A stretch of DNA of 64,000 bases, taken from assembly GCA_963704025.1 (NCBI GenBank), contig CAVPGP010000005.1, positions 310,001-374,000 of the forward strand, in the 5' to 3' direction. Under the pieces are notes generated by a model. The model had not been told where the DNA came from. It was given only the letters and a program-made list of their open reading frames with translations, and searched no databases. This document shows positions 60,747-64,000 of this stretch, one piece after another; position 1 is the stretch's first letter; every line of letters starts with the position of its first letter. The position numbers and the translations under genes were made by a program. The DNA is from CAVPGP01 sp963704025 (GTDB taxonomy: Bacteria; Actinomycetota; Thermoleophilia; Gaiellales; Gaiellaceae).

Positions 60747-60750
<4 letters not shown>
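59846..60750 (-). pseudogene. Alpha/beta hydrolase, proline iminopeptidase type, frameshifted
   Basis: ATG at 60750 overlaps the upstream ABC stop (ATGA). Pieces in order: ERRFTWNGHETWYQVVGELD, PVVICHGGPGAAHDYIEPIA, LYDQLGCGKSEHLPDAPAEF, nucleophile Ser in HAVVGQSWGGMLAMEYALD, then TPTLLVSGRYDEATP and the catalytic His in EESSHMPHVEEPEAF. This is the proline-iminopeptidase/tripeptidase pattern (S33), fitting a peptide importer upstream. Shifts lie near 60737, 60665 and twice at about 60140-60160, where single extra bases separate otherwise perfect segments. The full protein would have about 300 residues. Confidence 0.85.
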
Positions 60751-61785
<1,035 letters not shown>

Positions 61786-62797
61786 GCGCTTTCCCGGCGC
61801 AATGCAGGCCGGGCCGCCGGGTCGAGATGACACGCGTCGCGCCGACCGGGCGCGACACGCTCGGCGAGCTCCGGGCGGGTCGAGCAGCGACGAAGCGGTA
61901 CGCGCAGCGGGGCTCGAAGCGGCACCCCTCGGCGGCGCGAGCAGCGACGGCGGCGCCCCCGGGATCGCCGTCAGCCGCTCGACGCGCGGCCGTGCCGAGC
62001 GCGCGGGATCGAGCCGAGCAGGCCCCACGTGTACGGGTGCTGGGGGTCACGGAAGACCGCCGACTTCGACCCCTCCTCGACGACGCCGCCGGCGTACATG
62101 ACGATGATCCGCTCGGCGAGCTCCGAGACGACGCCCATGTCGTGGGTGATCAGCAGGATCGAGGAGCCGTGGTCGCGCTTCAGCCGCTGCATCAGGACGA
62201 GGATCTGTGCCTGGATGGTCACGTCGAGCGCGGTCGTCGGCTCGTCGGCGATCAAGCAGCGACGGGTTGCACGACAGCGCCATCGCGATCATCACGCGCT
62301 GCCGCATGCCGCCCGAGAACTGGTGCGGGTAGTCGTCGATTCGCCGGCCGGGATTCGGGATGCCGACCTCGGCCAGGAGCTCGCACGGTGCGGGCGCGCG
62401 CCTGGCGCTTCGTCAGCGGCTGGTGTGCGCGGAGCTGCTCGGCGATCTGCCAGCCGACGGTGTAGACCGGCGTCAGCGCGGTCATCGGGTCCTGGAAGAT
62501 CATCGCGATCTCGCTGCCGCGGACCTCGCGCATCTCCCGCTGCCTTCAGCTGCATCAGGTCGCGGCCGCGGTAGAGCACCTGCCCCTCGATGATCGCGTT
62601 CGGATCGCGGATCAGCCGCATCACGGCCATCATCGAGACGGTCTTGCCGGAGCCCGACTCGCCGACGATGCCGAGCACGTCGCCGAGGGCGATCGAGAAC
62701 GAGAGCCGGTCGACGGCGTGCACGACGCCGTCCTCGGTCCGGAACGAGACGCGCAGGTCGCGGACCTCGAGGAGCGGCGCCCGCCGTCGTCAGGCAT
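61786..62797 (-). pseudogene. Opp/Dpp ABC transporter ATP-binding protein (DppD-like), frameshifted
   Basis: ATG at 62797 overlaps the permease stop. Pieces in order: PLLEVRDLRVSFRTEDGVVH, Walker A GESGSGKTVSMMAVM, then in another frame SEIAMIFQDPMTALTPVYTV, then IADEPTTALDVTIQAQIL with HDMGVVSELAERIIVMYAG, and finally LTAIPGAPPSLLAPP and the Cys-rich tail in yet another frame. Breaks lie near 62780, 62535, 62395, 62250 and around 61920-61990. Whole-length similarity to DppD is clear. The left boundary is approximate. Confidence 0.82.
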
Positions 62798-63763
62798 GGC
62801 GCACCCGCGGGTCGAGGAACGCGTAGATGAGGTCGACGATCGCGTTGGCCAGGACGACGAAGAACGCGGCGTACATGACCGTCGCCATGATCACCGGCAG
62901 GTCGAGGTTCTGGAGCGAGTCGTAGGTCAGCTTGCCGATCCCGTGCAGGTCGAAGACGACCTCGACGAGCAGCGCGCTGCCGCCGACGAGCGCGCCGAAG
63001 TCGAGCCCGAAGAGGCTCACGAAGACGATCAGCGACGTGCGAAGCGCGTGGCGGAGGAGCACGCGCCGCTCGGTCAGCCCCTTGGCCCGGGCGGTGCGGA
63101 CGTAGTCCTCCTGCTGCGCCTCGACGAGCGACGAGCGGAGCACCCGCGCATAGAGGCCGATGTAGAGCACGGACAGCGTCAGCCACGGCAGGAGCAGCGC
63201 CTTGAACCAGCCGATCGGACGACCCGTGAACGGGACGTAGCCGAGCGGCGGCACCCAGGAGAAGAGGAACGTGTCGTGCAGTCGGCTCTGAGTGAGCATG
63301 TTCACGACCTCGCCCAGCCAGAACACCGGCATCGAGATGCCGATCAGCCCGATCACCATCACCGCGGTGTCGACCGGCGTGCCTCGAAAGACCGCGGCGA
63401 TCAGGCCCATCCCGATCGCGAACATCACCCAGATCACCGAGGCGCCCATGACGAGGCTGAACGTCACGGGCGCGGCCTCGACGACCTGCGGGATCACCTC
63501 GGCGCCCCGGTTCACGAACGAGGTCAGGTCGCGCGAGATGAAGAGCTTCTTCATCATCAGCGCGTACTGGACGGGCATGGGCTTGTCGAGCCCGAAGTCC
63601 TTCCGCACCTCGCGCAGCGTCTGCTGGTCGGCGTTCCGCCCCGCGATCCGCGCCGCCGGGTCGACGCCGGGGGTCGCGAAGAAGATCAGGAAGACGAGCA
63701 CGCTGATCGAGAACATCACGAGCACCATGCGACGCCAGGCCGGCGTGCGACGAGGCGCAGCAT
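62790..63763 (-). CDS. Opp/Dpp ABC transporter permease (DppB-like)
   Basis: A permease of about 324 residues: MLVFL-type N-terminus (MVLVMFSISVLVFLIFFATP), long external loop, FSLVMGASVIWVMFAIGMGL, GYVPFTGRPIGWFKALLLPW and the EAA loop EDYVRTARAKGLTERRVLLR, ending FLDPRVRHA. The natural start is probably ATG at 63763 (MLRLVARR), in a different frame from the main body; one base is missing near 63735. Without that correction the frame runs backward into the DppC C-terminus. Second gene of the peptide importer operon. Confidence 0.85.
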
Positions 63764-64000
63764 CAGCGGCAGCTCCCCTGAGCTTCGCGCGCGGGTCGAG
63801 CGCGTCGCGGATCCCGTCGCCGAGGACGTTGAGCGCGAGCACGGTGACCGCGATCGCAATCCCGGGCGCGAGTCGCGACCGCCGGGCCGGGTACGGATCA
63901 GCTCGTCCCCGTCCTGGATGATCGTTCCCCAGCTCGCGTCGGGCGGCTGCACGCCGATCGAGAGGAACGAGAGCGCCGCCTCGGTCAGCATGGCGAGCGC
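63760..64000 (-). CDS. Opp/Dpp ABC transporter permease (DppC-like), C-terminal part, cut by window edge
   Basis: Only the C-terminal 80 residues are visible. MLTEAALSFLSIGVQPPDAS and WGTIIQDGDELI form the typical last loop of DppC permeases; ALNVLGDGIRDALDPRAKL is the C-terminal signature. A shift near 63880 separates the two. The expected stop would overlap the next start (TGATG at 63761-63765). The rest of the operon, including a binding protein, should lie beyond 64000. Confidence 0.8.

Overview
The window is 64 kb of high-GC DNA with dense coding on both strands, frequent ATGA/GTGA stop-start overlaps and many GTG starts. Gene content (stand-alone universal stress proteins, a GAF histidine kinase with a NarL-type regulator, xfp-ackA, an ADP-forming acetyl-CoA ligase, Tat/Sec-secreted proteins, an EACC1-caspase pair) points to an actinobacterium. 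A deep-branching soil lineage such as Thermoleophilia (Gaiellales/Solirubrobacterales) fits best, but that is inferred from gene content and not proven. No rRNA, CRISPR array, IS element or prophage was seen.

Layout. (1) 1-24 kb is a central-carbon, redox and stress block: a glycogen-debranching fragment, SCP2 and NDH-2 genes in one overlapping operon, a CBS-BON protein, PPDK, a zinc ADH, GAPDH, two universal stress proteins, a sigma factor, acetate kinase, phosphoketolase, a GNAT/acetyl-CoA ligase fusion, a second (frameshifted) zinc ADH, a GAF-GAF histidine kinase with its response regulator, a flavodoxin and an aquaporin. It resembles a hypoxia/energy-starvation regulon. Recurring short motifs (AACTACG boxes and a TGCGGCTTTCCCG 13-mer) lie in several of its promoter regions. 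(2) 24-31 kb is accessory: two secreted proteins of unknown function, a caspase-like protease downstream of an EACC1 gene (a predicted conflict/defence module), and a secreted seven-bladed propeller-HYR-FIMAH protein broken by a frameshift. (3) 30.7-40 kb holds tRNA-Val and tRNA-Glu, an EamA exporter, GNATs, a primary-type sigma factor, a MATE exporter, a Tat-secreted protein split by an in-frame TGA, and two cell-wall enzymes. (4) 39.5-54.4 kb is a sugar-use island: four steps of the non-phosphorylated L-fucose pathway (lactonase, fuconate dehydratase, SDR dehydrogenase, FAH-type hydrolase), a Gfo/Idh oxidoreductase, a sugar isomerase/epimerase, a GH1 beta-glucosidase, a complete Opp/Dpp-type ABC importer and a LacI regulator with likely operators. 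(5) 54.4-56.2 kb carries a macrodomain gene, a 24-bp tandem repeat, a tRNA-like element, tRNA-Arg and tRNA-Leu, and a gene-poor gap. (6) 56.2-64 kb holds a class III cyclase-ATPase-TPR regulator, an alpha/beta hydrolase and a second peptide ABC importer. Nearly all of these are riddled with 1-nt frameshifts, mostly apparent insertions; sequence or assembly error is the simplest explanation.

Working together. The kinase/regulator pair plausibly senses redox or gas status. The surrounding genes route sugar phosphates through phosphoketolase and acetate kinase to acetate and ATP, balance NAD(H) by ADH and NDH-2, and interconvert pyruvate and PEP by PPDK. In the sugar island the importer brings in oligosaccharides, GH1 cleaves them, the oxidoreductase, isomerase and fucose enzymes degrade the products, and LacI controls entry.
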